A stretch of 64,000 nucleotides of DNA from JANSYL01 sp965229695 (GCA_965229695.1 OZ245921.1:3162001-3226000); one strand, 5' to 3'. Positions 17,267 to 26,536 are shown, counted from the stretch's first letter. Translations and numbers: made by a program. The notes: generated from the letters alone by a model not told the origin.

Positions 17267-18634
17267 TTATCCTGCGCCAAATATCTCGCCCACGAAACGG
17301 GGTAAATCCGCCATGGACTGTATGTCGACCCCGCTGGCATCCGAGATTTTGCACCCGGCCGGAAGGATCGCGGCGGTGAAACCAAGTTTCTGCGCCTCTT
17401 TCAACCGATTTTCCGCCTGAGAGACGGGGCGCAGCGCGCCAGATAGCGAAACCTCGCCAAAAACCACGGTTTCGCGGGGCAGAGCGGCGTCCTCGCGCGC
17501 CGAAAGCAGGGCGGCGGCCACGGCCAGGTCGGCGGCAGGTTCGCTGATGCGCATGCCGCCTGCGATGTTGAGATAGACATCAAGGCCCTGAAAGCCGATG
17601 CCCGCGCGCGCCTCGAGCACGGCCAGGATCATGCTAAGCCGCCCGCCATCCCAACCCACAACCGCCCGGCGCGGTTGGCTGAGCGAGGAGGGCGCCACCA
17701 GCGCCTGCACCTCGACCAGGACGGGGCGGGTGCCTTCGATCCCGGCAAAAACAACCGAGCCCGGGGCGGGTGCATCGCGGTCGCTGAGCAAAAGGGCGGA
17801 GGGGTTGGCAACCTCGGCCAATCCGCCGCCGGTCATCTCGAACACGCCAATCTCATCGGCGGGGCCAAAGCGGTTTTTCACGCTGCGCAGGATGCGGAAT
17901 TGGTGGCCCCGTTCGCCTTCGAAATAAAGCACGGTGTCGACCATATGTTCGACCACACGGGGGCCTGCGATTTGCCCCTCCTTGGTGACATGGCCCACTA
18001 ACACCACCGAGACGCCGCGCCGCTTGGCAAAGGTGGTCAACTCATGGGCAGCGGCGCGGACCTGACTGACCGAGCCCGGCGCGCTTTCCACGGTGTCGAG
18101 CCACATGGTCTGGATCGAGTCGATGATGGCCAGGTCGGGGGCTTCGGCCTCCAACGTCGTCAGGATATCGCGCAGGTTGGTCTCAGCTGCCAACAGAACG
18201 GCGCTATCGGCCAGGCCCAGCCGCTGGGCGCGCATGCGCACCTGGGCGGTGGCTTCCTCGCCTGAGACATAGACCACTTTGAGACCCGCTTTCGCGAAAC
18301 TGGCGGCGGCTTGCAGCAACAGCGTTGATTTCCCGATGCCGGGATCGCCGCCCACCAAAGTGGCCGAGGCCGGGACCAGCCCGCCGCCCAATACGCGGTC
18401 TAGCTCGGCAATGCCCGAGGTCTTGCGCGGCGGCGGCACCTCCTGCGCGCGCAGATCACTAAGGCCGACTTTTTTTCCTTTGGCCGCGCCCAGGGCCTTT
18501 TTGCCGGGGCCCGTCGAAAGCGGCGCTTCTTCGGCGATGGTGTTCCATTCCCCGCAACTTTCGCAACGTCCGGCCCATTTCTGGGTGACGTTGCCGCAAG
18601 AGGAACAGACGAAGCGGGTGATGGGTTTGGCCAT
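17267..18634 (-). CDS. radA: DNA repair protein RadA
   Basis: A 455-residue RecA-like protein that acts in branch migration of recombination intermediates. It begins with a four-Cys zinc finger (Cys 10, 13, 24, 27), then Walker A GDPGIGKST near residue 96, the RadA-specific KNRFG motif, and a C-terminal Lon-like domain (GGMRISEPAADLAVAAALLS, about 350-370). All are intact. It is followed by cvpA and preceded by the pqiA-like gene on the same strand. Confidence 0.96.
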   Translation of the reverse strand: MAKPITRFVCSSCGNVTQKWAGRCESCGEWNTIAEEAPLSTGPGKKALGAAKGKKVGLSDLRAQEVPPPRKTSGIAELDRVLGGGLVPASATLVGGDPGIGKSTLLLQAAASFAKAGLKVVYVSGEEATAQVRMRAQRLGLADSAVLLAAETNLRDILTTLEAEAPDLAIIDSIQTMWLDTVESAPGSVSQVRAAAHELTTFAKRRGVSVVLVGHVTKEGQIAGPRVVEHMVDTVLYFEGERGHQFRILRSVKNRFGPADEIGVFEMTGGGLAEVANPSALLLSDRDAPAPGSVVFAGIEGTRPVLVEVQALVAPSSLSQPRRAVVGWDGGRLSMILAVLEARAGIGFQGLDVYLNIAGGMRISEPAADLAVAAALLSAREDAALPRETVVFGEVSLSGALRPVSQAENRLKEAQKLGFTAAILPAGCKISDASGVDIQSMADLPRFVGEIFGAG

Positions 18635-18709
18635 GGGGCAGGGGTATCGCAGAGCGGGGGCTGGGGCCAGAGGCTCTGGGGCGATTGATTGGGAAACTGG
18701 CGGACACGC

Positions 18710-19186
18710 CTAGCTGGGTCGAGACCAACGCGCGGTGAGCAAACTGATCAGAAGGGAAGACAGAACGCAGGCGGTGAACAGCCACAGGCCCCAAGCGGTT
18801 TCAACGCGGCCCACAGAAAGACCTTTGGCGACGGTGATATAAACCGCGATCAGAAAGACATCCGCCATGGCCAGCTTGCCCATGATCTGCACCCAGGCGA
18901 GCAGGCGAGCGCCGCCGCCGCGCCAATGCAGGCCGGCCAAAAGCGCGGTCTTCACCATCGGTGCGACCAGCGCGAAAAGGGCGACAAGCGCGGCCAAAGC
19001 CCATTCGCCGTCACCCCAAAGTACCGCCAGGCCTGATAGGATTGATATCTCGTCCAGACCAAAAAGCGGCAACAGCCCGGCGCGCATCAGCGGGGCTGCC
19101 CAAGACAGCGGAAATAGGATCAAGAGCGCTAGGTTTGCCCAAATCAGCGCCTTAGGGAGGGTTGGGTCAGGCGATCTGACGGACAT
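18710..19186 (-). CDS. Paraquat-inducible protein A family membrane protein
   Basis: A 158-residue protein with four hydrophobic segments and the PqiA-type region MGKLAMADVFLIAVYITVAK near residue 105. It is a single PqiA domain without the Cys-rich metal site of the longer forms. PqiA proteins are thought to work with MCE proteins in lipid transport between membranes. Its position downstream of mlaE and mlaF fits that theme. ATG 19186 is preferred; an in-frame GTG at 19201 is possible and would deepen the overlap with the upstream gene. Confidence 0.75.
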   Translation of the reverse strand: MSVRSPDPTLPKALIWANLALLILFPLSWAAPLMRAGLLPLFGLDEISILSGLAVLWGDGEWALAALVALFALVAPMVKTALLAGLHWRGGGARLLAWVQIMGKLAMADVFLIAVYITVAKGLSVGRVETAWGLWLFTACVLSSLLISLLTARWSRPS

Positions 19187-19538
19187 AAATGACCCCCGCA
19201 CCGATCAAGAGCGCCAGGATGATCCGGATCAGCTCGGCGCGGTAGCTGGCGTCCTCGCGGATATCGTTGAGCGACATGTGCAGGCCAAAGGCCAGGCCCG
19301 CTGGAAACAAAACCGCGATGATTACCACGACCGAGGGCAGACCGATCATCGCGCCCGCCATCACGACAACCACAAGCGCAATCATAGCGGGCACCAGATT
19401 GCCCAGCAAATCCGCCACATGGGGGATGTGAAAGCGTTTTTCAGAGCGGATCAGATGCCGTGCCCAGGCGATAAAGGTCAGCCCGGCATAGACCCAAAGC
19501 AGGGTCGCAATCGCTTCGATGACCGCCAGCGGGGTCAT
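19167..19538 (-). CDS. Hypothetical four-TM membrane protein after mlaF
   Basis: A 123-residue protein with four hydrophobic segments (about residues 3-25, 44-66, 68-90 and 104-120) and a short polar loop with SEKRFHIPHV. I do not recognise a family. It lies between mlaF, 30 bases upstream, and the pqiA-like gene, with which it overlaps, so it probably belongs to the same transcript and acts in the inner membrane. A role in lipid transport is an inference from position. Confidence 0.65.
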   Translation of the reverse strand: MTPLAVIEAIATLLWVYAGLTFIAWARHLIRSEKRFHIPHVADLLGNLVPAMIALVVVVMAGAMIGLPSVVVIIAVLFPAGLAFGLHMSLNDIREDASYRAELIRIILALLIGAGVIYVRQIA

Positions 19539-19568
19539 CTCGGCCCCGCTTGGGCGCGGTCAGGCGGA

Positions 19569-20315
19569 CTATCGAACCGCTTCAATCGGGCCATCGGCCG
19601 ATCCGCTGACAAATTGGCGCAAATAGGGGTCATCGGCGCTGTCGATTTCGGCCACCGGCCCGTGCCAGCGGATTTTCCCGTCATGCAGCATGGCGACCTG
19701 ATCGGCGATGGCCCGCACGCTTGACATATCATGGGTAATGGTCATGGCGGTGACACCCAGCTCCACCACAATTTCGCGGATCAACTCATTGATCACGCCC
19801 GACATAATCGGGTCGAGCCCGGTTGTAGGTTCGTCGAAAAAGATAATTTCGGGCTGGGCTGCAATGGCGCGCGCAAGGCCCACGCGCTTTTGCATGCCGC
19901 CCGACAGTTCCGAGGGGTAGAGATCGGCAACATCCGGCGTCAGGCCGACGCGTCGCAGTTTTTCAATGGCAATCTCGCGGGCTTCGGCTTTGGGGCGCTT
20001 GCCATGGCCGCGCAGCAGGCGGAAGGCGACGTTTTGCCAAACGGTGAGGGAATCGAACAGCGCGCCGCCTTGGAACAGCATGCCAAACCGGGCCAGAAAC
20101 GCGTCGCGGTCGCCTTGGGTGACATCCTGACCGCCGACCGTGATGGTGCCATGATCGGGCCGCACCAGACCCAAAACGCATTTCAGCAGCACCGATTTGC
20201 CGGTGCCGGACCCACCAATGATGACCAAGCTTTCGCCCTTGCCCACGGACAGATCGATGCCGCGCAACACCTGTTTGGGGCCAAAAGCCTTATGGACATC
20301 GGACAATGTGATCAT
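19569..20315 (-). CDS. mlaF: MlaF-type ABC transporter ATPase
   Basis: A 248-residue ATPase of phospholipid/MCE transporters. Walker A GGSGTGKS (residues 34-41), signature LSGGMQKRVGLAR near 137, Walker B IIFFDEPTTGLDP and the switch His in THDMSS are intact. FQGGALFDSLTVWQNV is characteristic of the Mla/Ttg2 group. It starts at ATG 20315, overlapping the mlaE end by four bases. The partners mlaD, mlaC and mlaB are not adjacent. Confidence 0.9.
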   Translation of the reverse strand: MITLSDVHKAFGPKQVLRGIDLSVGKGESLVIIGGSGTGKSVLLKCVLGLVRPDHGTITVGGQDVTQGDRDAFLARFGMLFQGGALFDSLTVWQNVAFRLLRGHGKRPKAEAREIAIEKLRRVGLTPDVADLYPSELSGGMQKRVGLARAIAAQPEIIFFDEPTTGLDPIMSGVINELIREIVVELGVTAMTITHDMSSVRAIADQVAMLHDGKIRWHGPVAEIDSADDPYLRQFVSGSADGPIEAVR

Positions 20316-21097
20316 GCCGTGAAAAACAACCCGGTTAGAAGGTAATTGGCCGCCAGGATCAGGATCGAGGCCGAGACCACCGCGTTGGTCGTCGCCCGCC
20401 CCACACCGCGCGCGCCCCGGCCCGACGACATACCGTGATAGCATCCCATCAAGGCGACGATGAAGCCAAAGACCGCGCCCTTGATCAAGCCCGAGGTGAC
20501 ATCCCAAACCTCAAGAAAATCGGCGGTGTTGTGCAGGTAGACGGCTGGGTTGAAGCCCAATTGGGTTGTGCCGACCAGGTAACCGCCAAAAATCCCGATG
20601 GCGTCGCCGACAGCCACCAGGATCGGCAGGCTGATGGTCGCGGCCAAGACGCGCGGCACGGTCAGATATTTCATCGGATTGGTGGAAAGCGTGGTCAGGG
20701 CGTCGATTTGTTCTGTGACCTTCATAGTGCCGATTTCAGCAGCAATCGCGGCGGCGACCCGGCCCGCGACCATGAGCCCGCCCAGCACTGGACCAAGTTC
20801 GCGGACGATACCAATGGCGACGATTTGGGGCACGACAGCCTCGGCGTTGAAGCGCGAGCCTCCCGCATAGATTTGCAACGCCAGCGCGCCGCCAGTGAAA
20901 AGCGCGGTCAGGCCCACAACCGGCAGCGACAGCCAACCAATCGACAAAAGCTGGTGAGCGAATTCTCGGGGGTAGAAGGGTGGGCGGACCAAATGGCTGA
21001 GGGCCGAGGCCATATAGATCGCCACTCGCCCAATCGCGGCCAGCAGCGCCAGGGTCGAGCGCCCGACCGCCGCCACCGGCGTCAGCAAGACCGTCAC
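20312..21097 (-). CDS. mlaE: MlaE-type ABC transporter permease
   Basis: A 261-residue permease with five to six hydrophobic segments and the MlaE hallmarks IVRELGPVLGGLMVAGRVAAA and EIGTMKVTEQIDAL (about residues 95-135). It forms the inner-membrane channel of a phospholipid transporter with MlaF. It starts at GTG 21097, overlapping the alr stop by four bases, and its own end overlaps mlaF, so alr-mlaE-mlaF look translationally coupled. Confidence 0.9.
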   Translation of the reverse strand: MTVLLTPVAAVGRSTLALLAAIGRVAIYMASALSHLVRPPFYPREFAHQLLSIGWLSLPVVGLTALFTGGALALQIYAGGSRFNAEAVVPQIVAIGIVRELGPVLGGLMVAGRVAAAIAAEIGTMKVTEQIDALTTLSTNPMKYLTVPRVLAATISLPILVAVGDAIGIFGGYLVGTTQLGFNPAVYLHNTADFLEVWDVTSGLIKGAVFGFIVALMGCYHGMSSGRGARGVGRATTNAVVSASILILAANYLLTGLFFTA

Positions 21098-22137
21098 GCG
21101 CGGCCACCTATGGGGTTGCGGTCGTACCGTGCGCCCAGGGAGGTCAGAATTTCATAACCGATGGTTCCAGCAGCCTCGGCCAGGTCGTCAACCGTTTGAT
21201 ACGGCCCCAGAATATCCAGGTAATCGGGCACCTCGGTCAGATGGGTGACATCAACGGTCAGCAAATCCATCGAAACACGGCCCGCCAAGGGACAGGGGAT
21301 GTCGCCTGCGTAAAGCACGCCGGTGCCGCCCATCGCGCGGATGAGCCCGTCGGCATAACCGGCTGAGATGGTGGCGATTTTGGTGGGTTTCGTCGCGGTG
21401 AAGGTGGCGGAGTAGCCGACGGTTTCGCCCGGCTCCAAGTCGCGCAGTTGAATGACAGGTAGCGACAGGCGAACGACCGGCTCTGCCGCGTCGAATGGGA
21501 AGCCGCCGTAAAGGCCGACACCGGGGCGCGTTACCTCAAAATGATAGTCGGACCCCAGCAAAATACCGCCGGTCGCGGCAAAGGACCGTGGCACATTCAG
21601 GCCCGCCGTCATGTCGCGGAAGCTGGCCAGTTGGGCGGCGTTTTGCGGATGATCGGGCTCATCTGCGCAGGCCAGGTGGCTCATCACGAGGGTTAGCGGC
21701 CCGGCCTCAGCCTGGGCGCGCGCGGCGGCCCATTCCGCGGGTTCCATGCCCAGCCGGTTCATCCCGCTATCAAGCTGCACGCCATAGGGATGGTCGGGCA
21801 GGGCGCTCAGATGGCGGTTTAGCTGGGCGGCGCTGTTGAGCATGGGGGTCAGGGTGTGGTCACGCAAAAGCGCGGTGTCACCCTCCATATGGCCGGAAAA
21901 GACGTTAATCTCTGGCCCATCCCCAAGGGCTTGGCGCAGGGTGGCGCCTTCTTCGGCCACGGCGACAAAGAAACGTCGCGCTCCGGCCTTGGCAAAGCTG
22001 CGCCCAGCCAGCTCGATCCCCAGCCCGTAGCCATTGGCTTTGACCACCGCGCCGGTTTCGCAGCTGCTTTTTGCATCCAGTGCGCGCCAGTTATTGGCCA
22101 GCGCGTCGAGGTCGATATGTAGGATTCCGGTGCCCAT
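21094..22137 (-). CDS. alr: Alanine racemase
   Basis: A 347-residue PLP enzyme that makes D-alanine for peptidoglycan. The PLP lysine is in AVVKANGYGLG near residue 33, and conserved C-terminal segments include VGYSATF, AGYADGLIRA and GRVSMDLLTVDV. The gene follows dnaB on the minus strand after a 161-base gap that holds an extragenic element. It overlaps mlaE by four bases. In this group Alr may also serve broader amino-acid racemisation, which cannot be told from sequence. Confidence 0.94.
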   Translation of the reverse strand: MGTGILHIDLDALANNWRALDAKSSCETGAVVKANGYGLGIELAGRSFAKAGARRFFVAVAEEGATLRQALGDGPEINVFSGHMEGDTALLRDHTLTPMLNSAAQLNRHLSALPDHPYGVQLDSGMNRLGMEPAEWAAARAQAEAGPLTLVMSHLACADEPDHPQNAAQLASFRDMTAGLNVPRSFAATGGILLGSDYHFEVTRPGVGLYGGFPFDAAEPVVRLSLPVIQLRDLEPGETVGYSATFTATKPTKIATISAGYADGLIRAMGGTGVLYAGDIPCPLAGRVSMDLLTVDVTHLTEVPDYLDILGPYQTVDDLAEAAGTIGYEILTSLGARYDRNPIGGRA

Positions 22138-22171
22138 GCCCCTCTGTCCCGTTTTGGGTTGGCGGGGTCAA

Positions 22172-22230
22172 GGGGGCGCCGCCCCCCCGGCCTGCGGCCT
22201 CCCCCCGGGATATTTGGGAAACAGAGAAGG
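22172..22230 (+). repeat. Extragenic element, dnaB/alr gap
   Basis: A GC-rich hairpin (GGGGGCG-C-CGCCCCC, 22172-22186), a second GC block, then GGGATATTTGGGAAACAGAG continuing to AAGG at 22230. It is closely similar to the copy at 42111-42166 between coxL and coxM. It lies antisense to the flanking genes. Confidence 0.6.
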
Positions 22231-22298
22231 AGGGGTGAACGGGCGGCCCGCAAAAGCCACCGCGTGCAAAGGGTACTGCCGACGGCGCGGTTCGAGAC

Positions 22299-23801
22299 CT
22301 AGAAGCCTTGTTCACCCGCGCTTTGTTGCCAGGGCTGAACCAGGTTGCCGAACTTGGTGAAGCGGCCTTCGAAGCTAAGCTCTACTGTGCCCACCGGCCC
22401 GTGGCGTTGTTTGCCGATGATGACCTCGGCCTTGCCGTGCAGCGCTTCCATATCCTGCTGCCATTTGGTCATGGCCTCCAGGTTTTCCTCTCCGGGTTTC
22501 TCACGCTCTTTATAGTATTCGCCGCGATAGACGAACATGACCACATCGGCGTCTTGCTCGATCGAGCCGGATTCGCGCAAGTCACTGAGTTGCGGGCGTT
22601 TATCGTCGCGCGCTTCGACCTGACGGCTGAGCTGCGACAGCGCGATGACGGGGATGTCGAGTTCCTTGGCGATGGCTTTGAGGCCTTGGGTGATTTCCGA
22701 GATTTCATTGACCCGGTTTTCCGACCGGCCCGAGCCACGCAGAAGTTGGAGGTAATCCACGATCAGCAGGTCGAGCCCTTGCGGGGAGCGCTTTAGCCGC
22801 CGGGCGCGGGCCGCGACCTGCGCAATAGGCAGGGCGGGGGTGTCGTCGATATAAAGCGGGCAGCGTTCCAGGTCGCGGGCGGCAAGCAGGTAGCGTTGGA
22901 ATTCCTGTTCGTTCAGATCGCCTTTGCGGATCAGTTCAGAGGGGATTTCGGCGGCCTCTGACAGAACCCGTTGGGCCAGCTGCGCTGCAGACATTTCGAG
23001 GCTGAAAAAGCCAACCACGCCGCCCTCGATCGTCCCTTCGCTGCCATCTTGTTTGGTGCCCTGTTTCCAGGATTTGGCAATGTTGAAGGCTATATTGGTG
23101 GCCAGCGAGGTTTTGCCCATCGACGGACGCCCGGCCAGGATCAAAAGGTCGGAGTTATGCAGCCCGCCCAGCATCCGGTCGAGATCGGTAAGGCCGGTGG
23201 AGGTGCCCGCCAGCCCGCCGCCCCGGTTATAGGCGGCATTGGCGATGTTCACCGCGTCATGCAGCGCGCGCAGGAAGCTTTGGAAGCCGCGCTGGGTGCT
23301 GCCGGAGGCGGCGAGTTTGAACAGCTCGCTTTCGGCTTCGACAATCTGGTCATCGGGGCTGACATCGTCGCGCATGGCGCGGGCGCGGTCGGTGACGCGG
23401 GCCCCCAGCCCAATCAGCTCGCGGCGCACGGCAAGGTCATGGATCAGTTGCGCATAATCGCGTGCGGCGGAGGTTGCGATGGCCGAAAGCTGCAATCGTA
23501 CGAGGTATTCGGCGCCGCCCAAGTCTTTCAGGCCGGGAATGTCAGCGACGAAGTTTTTCAGCGTCGTGGCATCGGTTTGCAGGCCCTTGGCGATGCGGCC
23601 CTGCGCCATGGCGAAAATTTCGGCATGGACGGGATCATGGAAATGATCGGGTTTGATCAGATCATCCACCCGGTCGAGCACATCGTTCGAGCTTAAGATC
23701 GCGCCCAGGATTTGCTGCTCGGCCTCGACATTATGCGGCAGCGTCTGCTGCGCCTCGGCAGGAAGCGCGGGCTGGGCCGGGACCGGTGTTTGCTCGTTCA
23801 T
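22299..23801 (-). CDS. dnaB: Replicative DNA helicase DnaB
   Basis: A 500-residue hexameric helicase of the replication fork. The N-terminal domain (residues 20-130, TLPHNVEAEQQILGAIL) is followed by a linker and the RecA-like core with Walker A GRPSMGKTS (224-232) and Walker B LLIVDYLQLL. QLSRQVEARDDKRPQLSDLR carries the arginine-finger region. No intein is present. The gene is preceded by a good sigma-70-like promoter whose -10 lies inside an inverted repeat. Confidence 0.96.
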   Translation of the reverse strand: MNEQTPVPAQPALPAEAQQTLPHNVEAEQQILGAILSSNDVLDRVDDLIKPDHFHDPVHAEIFAMAQGRIAKGLQTDATTLKNFVADIPGLKDLGGAEYLVRLQLSAIATSAARDYAQLIHDLAVRRELIGLGARVTDRARAMRDDVSPDDQIVEAESELFKLAASGSTQRGFQSFLRALHDAVNIANAAYNRGGGLAGTSTGLTDLDRMLGGLHNSDLLILAGRPSMGKTSLATNIAFNIAKSWKQGTKQDGSEGTIEGGVVGFFSLEMSAAQLAQRVLSEAAEIPSELIRKGDLNEQEFQRYLLAARDLERCPLYIDDTPALPIAQVAARARRLKRSPQGLDLLIVDYLQLLRGSGRSENRVNEISEITQGLKAIAKELDIPVIALSQLSRQVEARDDKRPQLSDLRESGSIEQDADVVMFVYRGEYYKEREKPGEENLEAMTKWQQDMEALHGKAEVIIGKQRHGPVGTVELSFEGRFTKFGNLVQPWQQSAGEQGF

Positions 23802-23841
23802 GCCTCTGTCTCCCTCCCCCCGCTATCACTGCGGCTTTCGG

Positions 23842-23883
23842 GGGTGACGACGGGTATAGCGGGTCACCCTGCGGCGGCGTCAA
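23842..23883 (-). promoter_or_regulatory. dnaB promoter with inverted repeat around the -10
   Basis: On the minus strand TTGACG (23883-23878) is followed after 17-18 bases by GCTATAC (23860-23854). The -10 lies between the arms GGGTGAC and GTCACCC (23869-23863 and 23848-23842, spacer 14). A protein bound to the repeat would cover the -10, so repression is plausible. The start codon is 40 bases downstream. Confidence 0.55.
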
Positions 23884-24047
23884 TCTTGATATATCTGTGG
23901 GTAACTGTGGGACAGTTTCGACGCGCCAATCGCCACAACATATTGCGGCAAAAAGGGGCGCTGGGTCAACATAAGGGGGTGGCGCGGCAGGTGTGCGCCG
24001 CCACGTGACTGCAATGCCACGCAATTCTTTTTTTGACGAGGCTTGGC

Positions 24048-24731
24048 TTAGACCTCGAGCCCGCGTCCGGCGCGCCAGGCATCGGCATCATCCAAGAATC
24101 GCTCGACCTCGGCCAGGGTCGCTTCGTCGAAATCACCTGCGCGTCGGGCTTCGGCGATTACATCGGCCCAGGTGCACAGGTGGTGCAGGGTGATGCCGTG
24201 CGAGGCCAGATTGTCTTCGACGTCTGGGAAGATGTCATAGAAAAACACCACCGCCGTGTGACCGCATTCGGCCCCGGCGGCCCGGATTGCATCGACGAAT
24301 TTCAGCTTGGAACCGCCATCGGTGGTCAGGTCTTCGACCAGCAAAACCCGTTCACCTTCGCGCAGCTCGCCTTCGATCTGGGCGGTGCGGCCGTAGCCTT
24401 TGGGCTTTTTGCGCACATAGGTCATCGGCAGCGCCATGCGCTCAGCGACGAAGGCGGCAAAGGGGATGCCCGCCGTTTCGCCGCCAGCGATGTTATCAAA
24501 GGCCTCCAGCCCAGCCGCGCGCATCACCTTGCAGGTCAGAAAATCCATAAGTGTCGAGCGGATGCGGGGGTAAGAAATCAGCTTGCGGCAGTCGATATAG
24601 GTTGGCGCCTGTTTGCCGGAAGCATGGGTGAAAAGCTCGTCCGCGTTGAAATGCACGGCTTTGATATCAAGCAACATGCGCGCGGTCATTTGGGCCATGG
24701 TCGCGGCGTCGGGATAAGCGGAAGGGATCAT
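24048..24731 (-). CDS. pyrE: Orotate phosphoribosyltransferase
   Basis: A 227-residue enzyme that joins orotate and PRPP to give OMP in pyrimidine synthesis. The PRPP-binding motif VLLVEDLTTDGGSKLKFVDA (about residues 125-144) and the flexible loop KKPKGYGRTAQIEG are intact. It lies downstream of pyrC on the minus strand after a 43-base gap that contains an extragenic element, so the two pyrimidine genes are probably one transcript. The next gene, dnaB, is separated by 246 bases with its own promoter. Confidence 0.95.
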   Translation of the reverse strand: MIPSAYPDAATMAQMTARMLLDIKAVHFNADELFTHASGKQAPTYIDCRKLISYPRIRSTLMDFLTCKVMRAAGLEAFDNIAGGETAGIPFAAFVAERMALPMTYVRKKPKGYGRTAQIEGELREGERVLLVEDLTTDGGSKLKFVDAIRAAGAECGHTAVVFFYDIFPDVEDNLASHGITLHHLCTWADVIAEARRAGDFDEATLAEVERFLDDADAWRAGRGLEV

Positions 24732-24749
24732 GGCGGACCTTGGATTTTG

Positions 24750-24774
24750 CGTATTTGAGAGAAAGATGAAGGGG
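24750..24774 (+). repeat. Extragenic element, pyrC/pyrE gap
   Basis: CGTATTTGAGAGAAAGATGA followed by AGGGG. It belongs to the same subfamily as the copies at 39631 and 46938 (CGTATTTT..GAAAGATGAAGG). It lies between two co-directional genes and is antisense to them. Confidence 0.55.
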
Positions 24775-25818
24775 TTAGGGGATCACGTGCCAATAAAGCG
24801 GGTGGCCCGGATCGAAAAGGGTGACGGGGCCTTCGCCGCTGTCGATCTTGGCTGGGTAGGCAACGGGCGTGTCGCGCTTTTCCAGGGTGACGGTGGTCTC
24901 GGCGACAGGCAGGCCATAGCGGGCGGGGCCGAAAAGCGAGGTGAACCCTTCAAGCTTGTCGAGCGCGCTGTCTTCTTCAAACACATGGACCAGGCAAGAC
25001 AGGGTGTTGGTGGCCGAAAACACGCCCGCGCAGCCACACGCGCTTTCTTTGTTCGGGTCGGTGTGGGGCGCGCTATCGGTGCCCAGGAAAAAGCGCGGAT
25101 TGCCCGAGGTTGCGGCCTGGCGCAGCGCCATTTGGTGGGTCGAGCGTTTGGCCACCGGCAGGCAGTAGTAATGCGGCCTGATCCCGCCCACCAGGATGTG
25201 GTTGCGGTTGATCATCAGGTGATGGGTGGTGATCGTGCCCGCGATGTCGCCCTGGGCCTCGGATATATAGGCGATGCCGTCTGCCGTTGTGATATGTTCG
25301 AGCGTGACTTTCAACTCGGGCAGGGTTTGCCGCAGCGGGTCGAGCACGGTGTCGAGGAACACCTTTTCACGGTCGAAAATATCGACCTCGGGTGTTGTGA
25401 CCTCGCCATGGATGCAAAGCGGCAGGCCGATTTCGGCCATCTTTTCCAGGGCCGGCATGGCATTGGAGATGTCGCGCACGCCCGAGGCAGAGTTGGTTGT
25501 GGCCCCCGCCGGGTAAAGCTTGACCGCATGGATCAACCCATCAGCAAAGGCCGCGGCCAGATCGTCTGGGTCGGTGGCTTCGGTCAGGTAGAGGGTCATG
25601 AGCGGCTGAAACGCCATATCAGCGGGCAGGGCGGCCATGATCCGGTCGCGATAGGCGCTGGCATCCTGGCCCGTGACCACTGGCGGAACCAGATTCGGCA
25701 TGATGATCGCGCGCCCGAAATGCCGGGCGGTTTCGGGCAAGACAGCCTCCAACATCGCGCCATCGCGCAGGTGCAGGTGCCAGTCATCGGGGCGGCGGAT
25801 CGTGAGGCTTGTTGTCAT
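24775..25818 (-). CDS. pyrC: Dihydroorotase (class II)
   Basis: A 347-residue zinc amidohydrolase that closes carbamoyl aspartate to dihydroorotate. The metal motif DWHLHLRDG begins near residue 12, as in E. coli PyrC, and ICIHGEVT, LEHITT and LGTDSAPH supply further ligands. ATG 25818 is the start; the frame is open upstream to 25890 but without similarity. It precedes pyrE and diverges from the membrane-protein gene at 25889 with 70 bases between. Confidence 0.95.
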   Translation of the reverse strand: MTTSLTIRRPDDWHLHLRDGAMLEAVLPETARHFGRAIIMPNLVPPVVTGQDASAYRDRIMAALPADMAFQPLMTLYLTEATDPDDLAAAFADGLIHAVKLYPAGATTNSASGVRDISNAMPALEKMAEIGLPLCIHGEVTTPEVDIFDREKVFLDTVLDPLRQTLPELKVTLEHITTADGIAYISEAQGDIAGTITTHHLMINRNHILVGGIRPHYYCLPVAKRSTHQMALRQAATSGNPRFFLGTDSAPHTDPNKESACGCAGVFSATNTLSCLVHVFEEDSALDKLEGFTSLFGPARYGLPVAETTVTLEKRDTPVAYPAKIDSGEGPVTLFDPGHPLYWHVIP

Positions 25819-25888
25819 GGGGTCTTGGGCTACACCATGGGCGGACGCGGAGCCAGAGCCGATTGCCGAGAATTCCAGGGGCGGGATC

Positions 25889-26458
25889 ATGCCACGATTT
25901 ACCTATCACCCGGCCGCCTTGCGGGCGGAAGAGACGGTGCAAAGCGATGTCGGTGGGTTTCGCCGTGGAGCGGGCCCGCAACGGTCCTGGAAGGAGCTGA
26001 CGGCAGTAGGTTATGGCCGCAGCGCCACGCGCGGGATTGTCATGGTCAGTTTCGATTTGCGTTTCGGGTCTGAACGCGAGTGTTTGAGCATGACTGGTGT
26101 GCCTGCAGAAGCCGGCGCTTTCAATTGGATGCTGGCCCAGATTTGCCAAGAAATCTTGACTTCCCGGCCCGAGATGCAGGCTGATCTGGGGTATTCCGGC
26201 GCAGCGCGGTGGGGGATGTTTGTCACCGGTGTGCTGATCCTATTGACCGGTGCGTTTTTTTTGTTCCTGGGCCTGAGCTTTGCGCTTGCGGGTGGTGGCG
26301 AGGCCGTCGTCTTTCTGGTGTTAGCCGTGGGGCTTGGGCTTTGGGGCATGGTGCAAAGTCAGGCCAATCGCCCTTGGGCCAAGCCCCGGCAGATCGCCCT
26401 GGCAAGCTTGGCGGCAGCGTTGGTGGTGGAGGTGGATCGCGAAATGCCCGATTCTTAG
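25889..26458 (+). CDS. Hypothetical membrane protein upstream of ureD
   Basis: A 189-residue protein with a soluble N-terminal half and two adjacent hydrophobic segments (about residues 110-134 and 136-156), then a basic stretch and a short tail. I do not recognise a family. ATG 25889 gives MPRFTYHPAAL; the frame is open much further upstream, antisense to pyrC, which is not credible coding. It precedes ureD by 78 bases on the same strand and may be read into the urease operon. Confidence 0.6.
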   Translation: MPRFTYHPAALRAEETVQSDVGGFRRGAGPQRSWKELTAVGYGRSATRGIVMVSFDLRFGSERECLSMTGVPAEAGAFNWMLAQICQEILTSRPEMQADLGYSGAARWGMFVTGVLILLTGAFFLFLGLSFALAGGGEAVVFLVLAVGLGLWGMVQSQANRPWAKPRQIALASLAAALVVEVDREMPDS

Positions 26459-26536
26459 GCGATTGTGGTCGAAGATCGCTCGGGCGGCTTGGGGCGAGCT
26501 TGTCTTGAGGGGTGGGCTTTGCCTAGGGTTACGCCA

